Positions 36,940 through 49,167 of a stretch of DNA of 64,000 bases are shown here, one piece after another. Source of the DNA: Liopterus haemorrhoidalis. Lineage: Eukaryota; Arthropoda; Insecta; Coleoptera; Dytiscidae. The stretch lies in the NCBI GenBank assembly GCA_963971575.1, contig OZ020617.1:25940700-26004699 (forward strand), written 5' to 3'. The position numbers were made by a program, and so were the translations under genes. Within the stretch, counting starts at the first letter, position 1. Each line of letters starts with the position of its first letter. The notes under the pieces are model-generated. The model was given only the letters and a program-made list of their open reading frames with translations. It did not search any database and was not told where the DNA came from.

Positions 36940-38210
36940 ATTTTGTTACATGTTTTTTTCATTTTAATTTTATTTTTTCTATAAAACTTCATTCTATGGC
37001 CTTATGCGACACTATTCTACCCCGTTGTGGATCAATTATTACATATTTTATTAAAATCATAATATGATCCCATGAAAACATGTCTAGTTCAGGAGCTATT
37101 GTTTTCAATGTGGTTCAACAATATACATCTACATCTTAAAAAAATGCAATTGTTTCAACTAAACTATAAAACTACTTCTGTTCGTATGTAAATTGCATAT
37201 AAAAAATATTATAATCTTTGTATTTAGCACATTGAGTAGTAAAGCGATTTGCGTTCAGTCAACTTAAGAAAAGAAGTAGCGTTTTAGTTTCTTTTGTGTT
37301 GTGGTCTTCTCTGTCGAATGTAAAAAGAACAAGGGAAGAAAGAGGCGAATAGGAAATACGGCATGGGATTACAGTGGCTGGTAACCGTTACAAAACGACC
37401 CAGAGAAGACATCAGCAGCTAGATCAATATCTTTCAAAACAGGATTGGTTTTAGGAAGATTTCCTCGTCAGCATACGATTTGTGAAAAGATTAGCGCGCT
37501 GGGTTATTATGGTTATGGTTCAATTCAACTGCATATGAATACAGATCAGTTTTTTAAACCTTTTTACCTTTTTGATATTTTGATAAGACGTTGAGTCTTG
37601 TAAAAGCTCAAATTCGAACTACCTAACATTTTAGGGAAAATGCAACATAGGAATTATAGACCAAAATGCATTTTTTTTTTTTTTTTGGCGTTTTTATTTA
37701 AATTCATGGTCAATTCAAAAGTTCCTGATTTAAATCTTGATTTGACATAGTTGTAATTTCTGTTTATGAATATTTGTACTGCCTGAATGGTTAATGAACT
37801 AATTATATTTGTGTTTTCTATTTTGGTTGTTCAACATTTTTGATAACCATATATGTTATTAACAATTTTAAAGTTTTTCATTCTTCTTATTTACATACTA
37901 ATAATTATATTTTGAGTTATTGCTGAGTGATTTCCTAAAATGTAGAGAGTAAGGAACAGATACCACGCTTGTTTATCTCAGGTGTAACGTAATTAAGTTA
38001 AAAGGATTTGTTTAGCTTACTATATCAATGTAATTGCACTGAACTTACAGGATTAAAGGTTTGTAAAATGGGTATTGCATTTTTAGTACATAATACGGTC
38101 AAGTTAGCGAAAAACACTGCTAATAATAGGATGAATGTATTGTAAAAATTAATAGTCATGTCTTTGGTTAAGACTAACTTTATTGCAATGTATGTGTTTC
38201 TGTTTCCTAA
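36940..38210. other. AT-rich intronic stretch, nothing recognised
   Basis: A GC-richer part at 37300-37480 has no intact frame or known motif. Confidence 0.35.
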
Positions 38211-38213
38211 ATA

Positions 38214-38598
38214 CAGAGCGTTTATAAATGACTGATAGGCGTTTGAATTTCCTGCTCATTAGATTAATTTTATAAGTTGGTACTTACCAGTGGTGCACAA
38301 GGGAAAACTTACAAAGGCAAATAAACGAGTCATTGACAAAGCAATCTATTACCAACATAAATTTGCTATTGTGTATGTTACTATTTTTTTGCTTACCAAT
38401 GAAATAATGTACGAAAGTTAAAACAGAAATGCATAATTTAATAATAAATACACTATAAATTATCAGACAATTGTCAATGTCAAATTAAATCCATATTTAC
38501 GTTTATGATTAAATGTGTCATGTTCAGCTAGGTATGAAAATGGCTAACACTACAACGCACTAAATTTAAATGCCTATCAATCATCAATCAACGCTCTG
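38214..38598. mobile_element. TA-type MITE, well-preserved copy
   Basis: TIRs of about 39 bp: left CAGAGCGTTTATAAATGACT GATAGGCGTTTGAATTT; the right end has the same bases inverted with six or so differences. TA dinucleotides flank both ends (38212-38213, 38599-38600), indicating Tc1/mariner-type mobilisation. 385 bp, non-coding. Confidence 0.88.
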
Positions 38599-38819
38599 TA
38601 CAAAATAACGCTTGATCAATAAAGAACAAAACTTATAGCAGGCGTTTATAAGGCAACACATGTTTAGTTTTGTTTTACATCACCTCAACTATTTAACAAG
38701 TGGTCTAAGACTTACCTTAAATTCAAAGCAAATTAGAGTTTTTTATTTTTAATGAACTTATGTTATTAGACGGAAGCATGCGGTGCTAATATTTTGAAAT
38801 ATTCCTTATTCGGACCTGC

Positions 38820-38985
38820 ATTTACGTATATTCTTGTCGAGATGAACTCTGTATAGGAATCTCAATGGATCCAGGATGAATGTGATCCCGGTGTCCAAGA
38901 ACAAGGACTTCGTACACCTTGGTTCACGGACCGCAACACCGACCTATCCTGCCACATCCCTGCCTTCTCTATCAGCCATATATTC
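38820..38985. other. GC-richer intronic block, unassigned
   Basis: CATGGATCC-like and CACCTTGGTTCACGGACCGC stretches stand out from the AT-rich background. No convincing frame, TIR or tRNA-like box. Confidence 0.25.
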
Positions 38986-39402
38986 GCCCTACTGGAATAC
39001 TCGAATATTACTGCATCAAAATTTCACGCAATTTTCTCACTGTTAATGGATTTACATATCTTGTTTTGTTTTATGTTAGACTATAACTTTTTTGATTTAT
39101 GGTGTTAAAGTATTTTATTGTTTTTTTCTTGCTTACGCATTTTTACACCTTCGTCGTGTTATCGCTTTAGTCAGGCGTTTACTTATGTTTTATATTCTTA
39201 TGCAGTAATTTAAATTTTGATAAAAACATTTAATATAATTATTAGCTAAAAAGTTAAACTAATTTATTTTTGATGTTTTCACTGGAAAAGCATGACCTCT
39301 TTTATACAACTCTTTATATTCATATTTATGAAAGAAATGTTATTAAATATTCAACAAATTATAATACCGACGTTGAAAAATAAAAATGTTTCCTCGCAAA
39401 AT

Positions 39403-39606
39403 GGGCGCCTTTAGCGAACGCAACTGTTGGCAACTGTTGAGTATGTTGACTGAAAATGGGCACATTTAGCGAGCGCAACAGTTGAGAATCAGCATTCAAC
39501 CTGTTTTATTTGTGATTACAGTTAACTGATTGCTAAACGAATAGCTAGTGAAATACTGCGATCTGTAAGTCAAGATATTCAACATCTGCGTTCGTTAAAC
39601 GCGTCC
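39403..39606. mobile_element. Small TIR element with duplicated left terminus
   Basis: Right end inverted reads GGACGCGTTTAACGAACGCA. The left has two versions in tandem, GGGCGCCTTTAGCGAACGCA at 39403 and GGGCACATTTAGCGAGCGCA at 39459. About 200 bp, non-coding. Confidence 0.6.
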
Positions 39607-39840
39607 AATATACCTGCCTACTAAAACCAGGGACATGAAGCTGAATTTATTTAGGTTTGGGTTCAGGCTCAGTATGTTAATTTTGATTCGAGTTCAGGTT
39701 CAATGAAAAAATTAAATTAAATTATACTTTAAAATTAATTTATTTAATAATCACAGAAAATGCAACCAAGTTATAATTTGTTGTCAATGAATAAAAATCA
39801 ATTATGAAAAATAAATATATACAAATATCTGTAAATATAA

Positions 39841-40218
39841 TCTATTCCAAACGTTTAAGCGAACTAGATTTTGAAATCTAATAACTTTTAACTATTGAAT
39901 CGGGCTTCTGGCCATTTTGCGAAGCAATTGTACATCATACTTACATTGAATATTCTATGTTAAATTGACTTATGCTTTTATCATTAATAATTGTCATTTT
40001 CATTACATTTTGATTTTTGTGTCATTATTAATACAAATTTACCATTTCTTAAATTTATTTTATCTGCCAAAAATGAAAAAATGCATTATATATTTTATTA
40101 TTTATACGTCTATAGTTTTCCTTTTCGCATGAAATAATCTAGGCAAACCCGGTTCCCTTGACAGTTCGCAGAAAAACGAAACTCCAGTTTAGTTCCGCTT
40201 AAACCAAAGAAATAGACT
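39841..40218. mobile_element. Z-family MITE, near full-length copy
   Basis: Begins TCTATTCCAAACGTTTAAGC and ends with TTTAGTTCCGCTTAAAC followed by AAATAGACT. The middle contains GGGCTTCTGGCCATTTTGCG, like the copy at 56119. About 378 bp. Confidence 0.8.
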
Positions 40219-41240
40219 TTACCTAACTTCCATATTGAATAAAATTGTAAAATATAAATGACAAAGATAAATGGCCATATAACAAATTTCATTTATTGTT
40301 TTTTTTTTTCGTGTTTAATATAAAAATAGACAATATTTTCTTCAACCGGTTAAAAATGCGTGATTATCGCTTAATTTATTACCGTTGTCTTTGCAAGTCT
40401 GTATAAAAATTTCACACGCACAATTTCACCTATAAAATTCGATCAAAGTAACTTAGCGAAAGAAATTCAACGGCAGTCAACTTAGAATGACAATTGCATC
40501 ATATCAAGTCACTATCGATTCCCTCACCCCTTTAAATTTACTAGGTATTGCTAAACACGCGCAGACCAAGAATTTTCGATTAAACCTCTATGTCCAAAAC
40601 TTCAATAACAGCATAAATACTTTATCCACTTCCAATATTTTCATTACTAATTTTAAAGTAAAAGATAAGACTCAGGGTTAAATCCGTGCAAGTAGTTTGA
40701 TAAAATATAATTTCACCGCAAGAAATATTTAAATGAAAAAATTAAAATGCCACTTGTCAAATGAACTGTAATATATCACCAAAAATAATAGCTGTAGTAC
40801 TGAAATGTACCGAGCTTTTGCCACTCACCCTAAAACTGAAAGGGGATATAGCGTGATTACATGTGTTTATGTAAACGGGGATAACATTGATACCGATATA
40901 CCCTATGGTGCGTGACTTATGTGACACTTTGTATTTTAAATTGAATACAGCGGAAAAGATCGCAATCGAGCATATATGACTATATTCTCGAACTGCTGTA
41001 TCTTACAGAACGTCGAGAAAATAAATTTATCGTCCGAAAAAGAATATTTTTAAATACTAAAATGGAATGGGATTAGAATATTTTAATAATTTTATGTACG
41101 AGAGGCATTTTATAAGTCAATGACGTTGATAAGAGATGGCGCTTACATCGCAAGTTTGATATTATTTCCGACATTTTTCATTCTTTGTAGACATACACAC
41201 TAAATTTCAAGTAAATCTGTGTAGTCGCATGGGTCGTACG
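40219..41240. other. AT-rich intronic stretch, nothing recognised
   Basis: No repeat boundary or coding similarity found. Confidence 0.35.
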
Positions 41241-41268
41241 AGCATGAATGATGCTAAGCAAGAGGGTT

Positions 41269-41700
41269 GTCACACCTGAAGAGATAGGCAATAAAATTCA
41301 TGATATCGTATTGGGCGACCGCCGAGTCAAGATACGCGAGATAGTTAAGATGGTAAATATCTCAGACGAACATGTGTTTCATATGCTGCACGAATATTTG
41401 TGCATGTAAAGGCTATCGGAAAGTTGATTGCCGTGTTTGCTCACAATGCACTAGCTCACTTGCCCGCAAATAAAACGGCCCAGTAGGTCGATTTGCGCTA
41501 AAAACTGTTCCCTCATCCACCCTATTCTCCAGATAAAGAAATGGCTTACTGGAAAAAGATTCGCATCGAACGAGGATCATCACTGAAACAAATGTCTATT
41601 TTGCAGAGGTCGAGAAATCGTACTTTTGGAAGGCTTAAATAAGTTGGAATATTGTTGGGCAAAATATATCGAGCTAAAAGGAAACTATGATGAAAAAAGT
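41269..41700 (+). pseudogene. Mariner transposase relic (HTH and fragments of the catalytic domain)
   Basis: VTPEEIGNKIHDIVLGDRRV, KIREIVKMVNISDEHVFHML and HEYLCM reproduce the mariner N-terminal region. A deletion follows. Then VFAHNALAHLPANKTAQ-stop and KLFPHPPYSPDKEMA correspond to the catalytic-domain motifs DNARPHxA and HPPYSPDLAPxD; the catalytic aspartates are lost (His and Lys/Glu at those places). WNIVGQNISS-like codons near 41650 fit the C terminus. It has multiple stops and frame changes. Confidence 0.82.
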
Positions 41701-41769
41701 AGCATTTTGGTAACCAAAAGAATAAATCTTTTTCATTTCGAAGTCACTAACTTATCAAACCCCCCGTAC

Positions 41770-41890
41770 GCATTTATCGAAAACAGACTTGGACTTCAAA
41801 TGAAAGCTCTTAATGCGTAAATTAACGGACATAATTAAAGATCTGAAAAAAAAAAAAATGTTGCGATTTTTGCCAAATATACAGTATGGT
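41770..41890 (+). repeat. Fragment related to the interior of the (CTGT) element
   Basis: CAAATGAAAGCTCTTAATGC GT and GCGATTTTTGCCAAATAT resemble 1807-1890 (CAAATGAAAGCCCTTAGTAC GT, ACGATTTTTGCCAAAAAT). No ends visible. Confidence 0.4.
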
Positions 41891-41894
41891 TTCA

Positions 41895-43890
41895 AACTTA
41901 AAAATTTAAATGATCTGAAAAAGCATTAATATCATGAGGGTGTTATGTAGTTTGTAACAACATTTTGTTACGACAATGTTTTGTTCAAAATAGCTTAATT
42001 GGAAAGTTATATGTTGGTCAAAATTGATATTTATGCAATAAAATCGTTTCTACAAAAATATTATATATAATTTTTTTCAATGTCTAAAGGTATTATATCT
42101 TTTTTTTTATTTCAAGATAAGAAAATAAATATAAGGGCCGTTAACTAAATTAGTGGAACAAGAAAACTTTTCAGAGATAGCTTTTCTGTAAAAAATGTTA
42201 AAATAAAAACATTAAAAGCTCCATCACTGGAATAAGTACAGCGCTTTATTTGATGGATGAAAATATCAAGTTTCCATACAAGAATTAAATGGTTTTAATC
42301 AAAAAACATGTCTGCAAAGTAATGTCTAAATTCACTTTCACAAAAAGTTTTGTTGACGAAAATAAGTACGCCACTGTGCCTATCATGTATCCCCTTATCT
42401 AAATCGCAATCCAGCTTCCCATTAACTTTTTGTATCTCACTTCATCTCTCGGCGCATTGTATAAGCCTGATTTACTATCTCTCTTATTGCTCCAACTTTT
42501 TGCATTCTACTCGCGAACTTATTTCTTCTTATCTAACTCTCTATCTTTCTCGTTGCTAATTGCTTCTTGTACCGCCCCATCCTTGTTGCTGATAAATAAT
42601 CAGCTTCTGTGTTACCATTAGCAAAGGATAAATTAAAGGGTGACTAGTGTATTGACTCAAAGCTGTATACATGATGGCATTGGAAAATCGACCACGATAT
42701 TCGGTTAAATACTGCTTTACAATTTAGAGCTGTATAACATGATATAAATTTTTAGCTGTAATTTAACCTTTCATAATATAAGTCTCGTTAGTGGTTGCCA
42801 TTTTGCGTGCCTTTGGTTCGAAAACTTAACAGGGCATAGATGTTTTCATCCGCTTTTATCATCTTTATTAAAACAAAACAATCCAGTGAAATGTCTCAAC
42901 TTCTCTTATGGGTCACACTGGCAAAAGATGAAGTTACGCCACTGTAACCCATTGCACATTAATGGTGCATTTCTGGATAAATCTATAAGCTTACAGACAG
43001 AACCTGTAAGAAACTGTCCATAACAACATACAAAACTACTCTAAAGATACGATCGTCTATAGCTTTACAGATCTGCTAAGAATTGCACTATAATTTTAAC
43101 ATAAATCATACAAATGTAAATAATTTACAAAATAAGAATAACTAAATTACCAAAAAATTTAAATTAACAAAGAAAATAATATCACTCTATTACAAAATTA
43201 AACTAATAATAAATGAAAAACTTTGCAACTTTTCTGTTTGCCAGTTTGGTACAAAAATGAATAATTTGATCCATCCGATATTGTTTCGTGAACACCGGTG
43301 ATCACACAGCCCAGTTTAAGATCCTCTTATCATCCTGGTTCCGTAATGATCACCTAAACCCGGTGGACGCATAGTTTGGAGGATAAACTGATAGCCCACT
43401 CCGAGTGATGAGCCCTAAACGTCTGGATAGGCGAACATGCGTTTCATTTCGTTATTTTTGTCCTACGTCAAAGAGCCCTTCCAACATTGGAAATTACCCC
43501 ACTTCATTACGAACTTGTCATTACTTCCGTATGCACCCCTATGCGTCCAATGTATCTTCCATAGTTTGCTACTTTTTCCAACTATTATCAATAATTAATA
43601 TGAGTGGATTAAGAATTCGTTATGAAAAATTATTGATAATACAATATGATAAAAAAAAAGTGGCGTCTACTAAGCCATGGAATTAATTTTTTTAAATATT
43701 ATGTTGGCAGTATTACTTTAAATTGAAAAATACGTATTATAATAACAAGAAACTACAGTAAAAACTCAGAATGATATGACCATTTCAAAAGTAACTTCCG
43801 ATAGTAAATATTTTATGATTCTGGCTTAAAATTAGGTTATAATCTATTTTTTTCTATATCAAACTGTAGAACTTGACATTTTATTCTATT
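41895..43890. other. AT-rich intronic stretch, nothing recognised
   Basis: Includes a pyrimidine-rich part (42370-42600) that produces spurious serine/leucine-rich frames. Confidence 0.35.
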
Positions 43891-43904
43891 TCAAGAACAA
43901 ATTT

Positions 43905-43985
43905 TATAAAACCGACTATAGCATTGTAGATAGTAATAGTTTGCAATCGTTTTGGGTTCAAATCCCGGGCCTAGTATGAATGTAA
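43905..43985 (+). mobile_element. tRNA-like SINE head, fragment
   Basis: ACCGACTATAGCATTGTAGA (weak A-box region) and GGGTTCAAATCCCGGGCC (strong B box with pairing flanks). It has no foldable anticodon arm, so is not called a tRNA gene. Confidence 0.45.
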
Positions 43986-43989
43986 CTTT

Positions 43990-46180
43990 TTTATTTCTCT
44001 TGTTTCTTTGGTACTATCAATCGGGTTAACTTTTGGTTTCACAAAAATCCTACATCTAGAAGATGTTTGTTATATCACTTCTTATTTCCGTTTTAAATTT
44101 ACCGGCATTAATAGTAGGGGGGTTGGGAAACTCCAACAAATACGCACAATATAGCTCATTGTTGGTTACTGAAATAACGATAGTGTCTTCCATGGCGGAG
44201 CATTATTGAACATTGAAACGTTAAAAGGAGCATTCAAACATTTGTGGCAATTATTGGAGCTAACATTGGGTGTGGACGCATAATGTAGATCCGCTTTAAG
44301 TCGAGCACGTCGTATGTCGAGTCATCGTTTGTCATATGCCCTCCTATAGTTGCCAACATTAGTTTTCTGCAAATTAATTTAGAAATTGAAAATTTATCTC
44401 GTATCTATTATAATATGCGATATATTATAGTGTTATATTTGTCATAGTAGACATATGTAATGATTTACGATGTGAAATATGTTCCTACTTGCAGAATAAA
44501 TGTTTATTTCTTAAATATAACACAGTTATGATATTAAATTTAAAGCTGTTAAATTTTGATATTTTTTTGCTAAATATTTACACAAATGACGTTAGGGACA
44601 TTACTGTATTGATTTGGATGGTAACTTTTTGTATAGAGTAACCTCATTTATCTAAGATATCACCGGTTTAATGGCGTAACTTAATTGTTTAACCTCTTCC
44701 CGCAGAATTTTCTTTGGGCTCTCTATTAGGTTTGTTAATTTTGTGAAAGGAAACCAAGCAACAGTATAATACAGTATTCCCACTCTTGTCGGAACCTTTG
44801 ATGTTTCTGTACCAAATTTTCGTGACCTCGAGCTACCTCGTCCTACCCAGGACGCTAAAGAACGATACAGACTATTACGCGTATGGATACGGACGAAGCT
44901 TTATCACCCATCACCTATTTCACATTTCAGTACGAGTATTTTAATATTTTTGTGTATTTTTCTTTGTATAATTTTAATAAATATTTTATAAAATATTGTG
45001 ATCATCATTAATAAACTTACAAAGAACAATATTTAAATATAAAAATATCTAATTTAAACATTCTCCTGCTTTAAACAGCGAGTTTTACTTTTTGCAATGT
45101 TTTCTGCATAAACAAGAATCAAGAACCTCATATTTAAGTAATTTGTGAAGTGTAAACCAACCCTTAGTTTTAGAGCGTCAGCAGACTTTATTTACAGCTT
45201 ATTTACTTTACCAGGTACCGCAGTATACATTTATTCTCTCTTCTTTACGTTTACGTTTGGAAAACTGATGGTGTTCTTACTTACTTTCCGTTTAAATAAC
45301 ACACTGTTTAAATAAATGTCGGCAAGAGAAAGTAATATTACTTGATAAAATGAATGGAAATGATATTTATTTTTCTCCCTTCTTAGGTTATATGCAATTT
45401 TACTTGCCTAAATTGTAATTTTTTTGTCTCTGTAAATTTCGAAATGTACCTACATTTTTTTAGAAGTAAAATTCAATTAAAGTGTCTCAATTGCGTTACG
45501 TTAATCAAGATATTTTTGTAACTTTTCAGGTTTCTCTACAAATTTTCGAATAGATTAATTGAGTTTACTTTTGTAATAAAAATAGAATAGCCTAAAGGCA
45601 GTGCGAGGAAATTTTTCCTGTGGTACCTGTTATCATTCGCGGACTTTTTAATTTCATCCTACTACACTCATAATATACACACCGGCTGCTATTATTACAC
45701 TTCAGGGGGTAATAAGGGGGGACTTAATTCTCATTGCTTAGTTTATGACGGCATGAATACAGGTGCATTATTTTGTGAGAAAGAATACATTTACAAATCA
45801 AATAGTAGGCGCTTATTTCTGGAACGCTTTATATCTATAATATGTACAAAAAAGACCAACTATAAACATTTATCTGCTGGATAAAGTATGGCCAATTGTC
45901 AGTGGCGGATCACCGTACAATCGCAAGAAGCGCGCGCCTGAAGCTTTAGAAGCTCAGAAGCCTAAAAAATAAAACTATTACGTTTTAAAATTTCACGCTC
46001 TGCTTTCTTATCAGGATAGATAACACTACATGAATTTAATTCGTATAGGGAAAGGGCGTGCTTCCTATAATTAAAAAAGAAGACATTTTTTTTTCGAGTG
46101 GTATTAAATAAAAGAAAAAATAAAAAGTATTAAATGCGGAATTTTGCGAATTACCCAGTGTTGTGTTACAGAAAAATAAA
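43990..46180. other. AT-rich intronic stretch; one hAT-like end near 45898
   Basis: CAGTGGCGGATCACCGTAC at 45900 resembles the hAT-like GGCGGATTAAG termini at 48578 and 55677, but no opposite end was found. Otherwise nothing recognised. Confidence 0.35.
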
Positions 46181-46181
46181 A

Positions 46182-46256
<75 letters not shown>
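46181..46256. repeat. (TA)n microsatellite
   Basis: About 33 units after a short ATATATGTAT lead-in. Confidence 0.97.
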
Positions 46257-46259
<3 letters not shown>

Positions 46260-47870
46260 ACATTTTCTACTGTACGTTTTCCAAATGTCGAAAAATATTA
46301 ATAATGCCAGTTTTATTTTGAATATCGCGGTTGTTTTGATGAGCCTGCGTCAGGGCATTTTTTGTATGGTTATAGTACTTTTTTATAGTACTCGTATATA
46401 CCGTGTGATCATAATTTCTTGTCAGTTACATAACAGTAAACAATGAGATTAAAAATATCAAAACTGTATTCTATCTCATATCTAAAAATTCCAATTTAAC
46501 AAAGAACCAATCAGATTTCTTCGTTTGTCCAATTTCACCCGAGCAGTAACGATATTGTATTGATAACTTCATGTTGTTCATTAACTCATTGGCGTGTAGA
46601 CAAAAAGTAGTGTTCATTTCATAATTAATTGGTTTTTGTTAAGATATATTATTGTTTTTTTTTTTTTTTTTCGTTATTATTGTTGTTGATATTATTGTTA
46701 TTAAGATTGTAATTGGAAGACGATTGTTGATCGAAGTTAGCTCTTACAGGTAAGTGAAATATTGAACATAACCCAATATAAAAATCGAATCTACGTCTAT
46801 GTGTGCATGTCCTTGGAAATAAATTTGATAACAAAATGTTTCTGTCAACTATTGCATAACTGACAAGAAATTATGACCGCTCTGTAGTATTTTTCATAAT
46901 GTATAATATATAGATAGATATAATCACTAAAATGTGTAAATTGTAAGTAGTGGTTTTCGATAAAATTTGAATTTAAAGTCTAGAATTATTTACGAATGAA
47001 AAGGCCTACCCAACACATTTATTCCATCCCTAATCTAACTTTTAAATGTTTTAAAAACTTGGAATGAAAACGTTCTTGTGTAATCATTGCCTGTTTGAAG
47101 TAACGCGAATATTCTCCAAAGTTAAACCATGCAAACTATCTCAATTGACAATTTACAAAACACACAACATTCCCAACTTTGACTACGGTCACTAAATATC
47201 TGAATTATACATGAACTTAAAATGGACCCATGCAATGAATATGAGTAGTCATGCTATTTAATATTTTATAAATGTTAATTCAGTGTGTGGATTATCAAAA
47301 ATTTAAATGTCCCAAGATGAATATAGTCCATTTACTAAACTCGAAAACTATTTACTGTTATATGAAATTAAATTTGATAGAATATTACATACACGTATTA
47401 CATACAGTATTGTACTTTATTCAATTTCTCTAGTAATTGGATTGGTTGATTCAACAATGCTGGATTTGCGATAAAGTTGCTTGTAATTATGATGTTACTA
47501 TGGTTTTGCTTTTAATATTTAATAGAAACATTGGACGCATGTTGATTAAAAAACTTTTTGGTTATTTCTGGACACTGGCGTGTCGTAATTTTGCCACAGT
47601 TACTCATGATTAAAATATTTTGAACTGTTGAACTTGTATTTTTACTTTTTATGCTCACTCTGACTATTAGGCTATAATTTTCAATAGTCGACAATATAGA
47701 ACCTTTTTATATTTTGTGACGGTAGTACAGAAGTAAAATTAATTATTATTTACGATTATGTTTAGCCTAATCATTTTTGTTGAAAATATTTTTATTTCTA
47801 TCTCTTCTTATTCTTCTTTACATCAATATTTTAAAATATTTTTTAACCAGGTACATGTAAATAGGTGTTA
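46260..47870. other. AT-rich intronic stretch, nothing recognised
   Basis: A T15 run near 46655 and small AT palindromes only. Confidence 0.35.
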
Positions 47871-47877
47871 ATAAGTG

Positions 47878-47977
47878 TATCCTCTTATTTTGTCGTACCC
47901 TGTCCCGCGGGTGCGTATGGATCTTAAGGAGATACACACCTCTGAGACAGGAAATGACACGATAAGATTAAGGCGAT
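47878..47977. repeat. Imperfect ~95-bp intronic hairpin
   Basis: TCTTATTTTGTCGTACCCTG TC at the left pairs with the inverse of GACAGGAAATGACACGATAAGA at the right. Inside, GGTGCGTATGGATCTTAAGG AGATACACACC continues the pairing to a CTTAAG centre. It stands out from the flanks in G+C content. It could be a MITE of foldback type or a structured RNA; no TSD is evident. Confidence 0.6.
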
Positions 47978-48344
47978 AGGCAATAAGAAGGTGATAAATA
48001 GGTATTATTTCACTGTATTATTGTTTATAAGAAAAAACTGTCAAATGCTTTCGCTATAGACTCTTTGCCGGGTAAATTTAACTAATTTAATATAAATCAA
48101 ATTACACACCAAATTAAAATAAATTTCTATCGTGTGGTAAATTTATGTACGTCAAATTTTAAATGTAATATTTTGGCAAAGGGTTTGTTAATTAAGCCGC
48201 TGACAGGACAGTTGTGCTACTGATTGCGAAAGCATTAAATCCAGTAAAATAATGGAATTAATTGGTTTTGTTAGAAAAATACAAAAGAAAACATATAGTA
48301 AAGATGCACTGAATATTGAAACGTTTTAAAATAATTTACACACA

Positions 48345-48735
48345 TCGACCCATCCTACGAAGATCGTCGTAACTCAATATTTAAATTTTTTGACTTATGT
48401 AAGTTAAATATTAGAACACAAGATATTCTTTATGTGAAAAAAAAAAAAAAAAAACTACGTTATGCTACCAAAATTATAGTTTTGTTAGATACGAATTTTT
48501 TCTTACCGATATTCAAATATTTAACTTACATAATTTGAAATATGAAAATATTGAGTTACGACTATATTCGTAAGACCAATGGCGGATTAAGTTGCTTGGG
48601 GGCCCTGGGCGGTAAAATTAAAATGGGCCCTCTATTATTTTAAATATAATGGAAATATTTGTATATAGGCTTCGGTAGGCTCCCCGGCTTCGTGGGCCCC
48701 GAGCGGCCGCCCAGTAAGACCGTAAGACGGGTCGA
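48345..48735. mobile_element. MITE with ~68-bp TIRs, split by a hAT-like insertion
   Basis: The left arm TCGACCCATCCTACGAAGAT CGTCGTAACTCAATATTTAAA and GTAAGTTAAATATT recur inverted on the right (AATATTTAACTTACATAA ... GAGTTACGACTATATTCGTA ... GACGGGTCGA). The right arm is interrupted at 48578-48713. An A18 run lies in the middle. Confidence 0.82.
48578..48713. mobile_element. 136-bp hAT-like MITE (GGCGGATTAAG type), copy 1
   Basis: Starts AATGGCGGATTAAG and ends CGGCCGCCCA. The direct repeat GTAAGACC lies immediately outside both ends (48570-48577 and 48714-48721). GGGCCC motifs occur at both subtermini; a related element is at 55677. Confidence 0.78.
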
Positions 48736-48928
48736 CATGTATAATAACATACACACGTATACAGTTTTTGTATGAATATTGCTACTTTTAATATTATTAA
48801 GGTATTTATTAGTAGTATTAGAAATTGACTGTCACATAGTTTGGTGGTACTGATATTTACTTTGTTAAAGTTGTATTTGGTATATAATTGACAGAGGAGT
48901 CCGTGTATTCTCGGTGAAACATATTTAA

Positions 48929-49167
48929 AATAAGATTAATAAATAAAACACTCGGTAAGTTTCACAAATATCAGTTTAATATACTCTATACGTATTTCGG
49001 CAGTGACGCCATCAACAGGAGTTGCAATTACAAACTGGCAGTTTGTAATTGCAACTGGCAGTTTGTAATTGCAACTCCTGTTGATGGCGTCACTGCCGAA
49101 ATACGTATAGAGTATATTAAACTGATATTTGTGAAACTTACCGAGTGTTTTATTTATTAATCTTATT
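48929..49167. repeat. 239-bp palindrome with perfect 109-nt arms and hammerhead-like core
   Basis: Arms: ATAAGATTAATAAATAAAAC ACTCGGTAAGTTTC ... ACGTATTTCGGCAGTGACGC CATCAACAGGAG on the left and the exact complement on the right. The 21-nt loop is itself a copy of the adjacent GCAGTTTGTAATTGCAACTG. Each arm contains, read outward, TTGATGGC - GTCACT - GCC - GAAA - TACGTA: a stem-loop then GAAA and a palindromic helix, as in hammerhead-bearing Penelope termini. Confidence 0.85.

Noticed and set aside
42350..42621. Two overlapping Ser/Leu-rich plus-strand frames
   Set aside because: Low-complexity pyrimidine tract; both frames open without motif.
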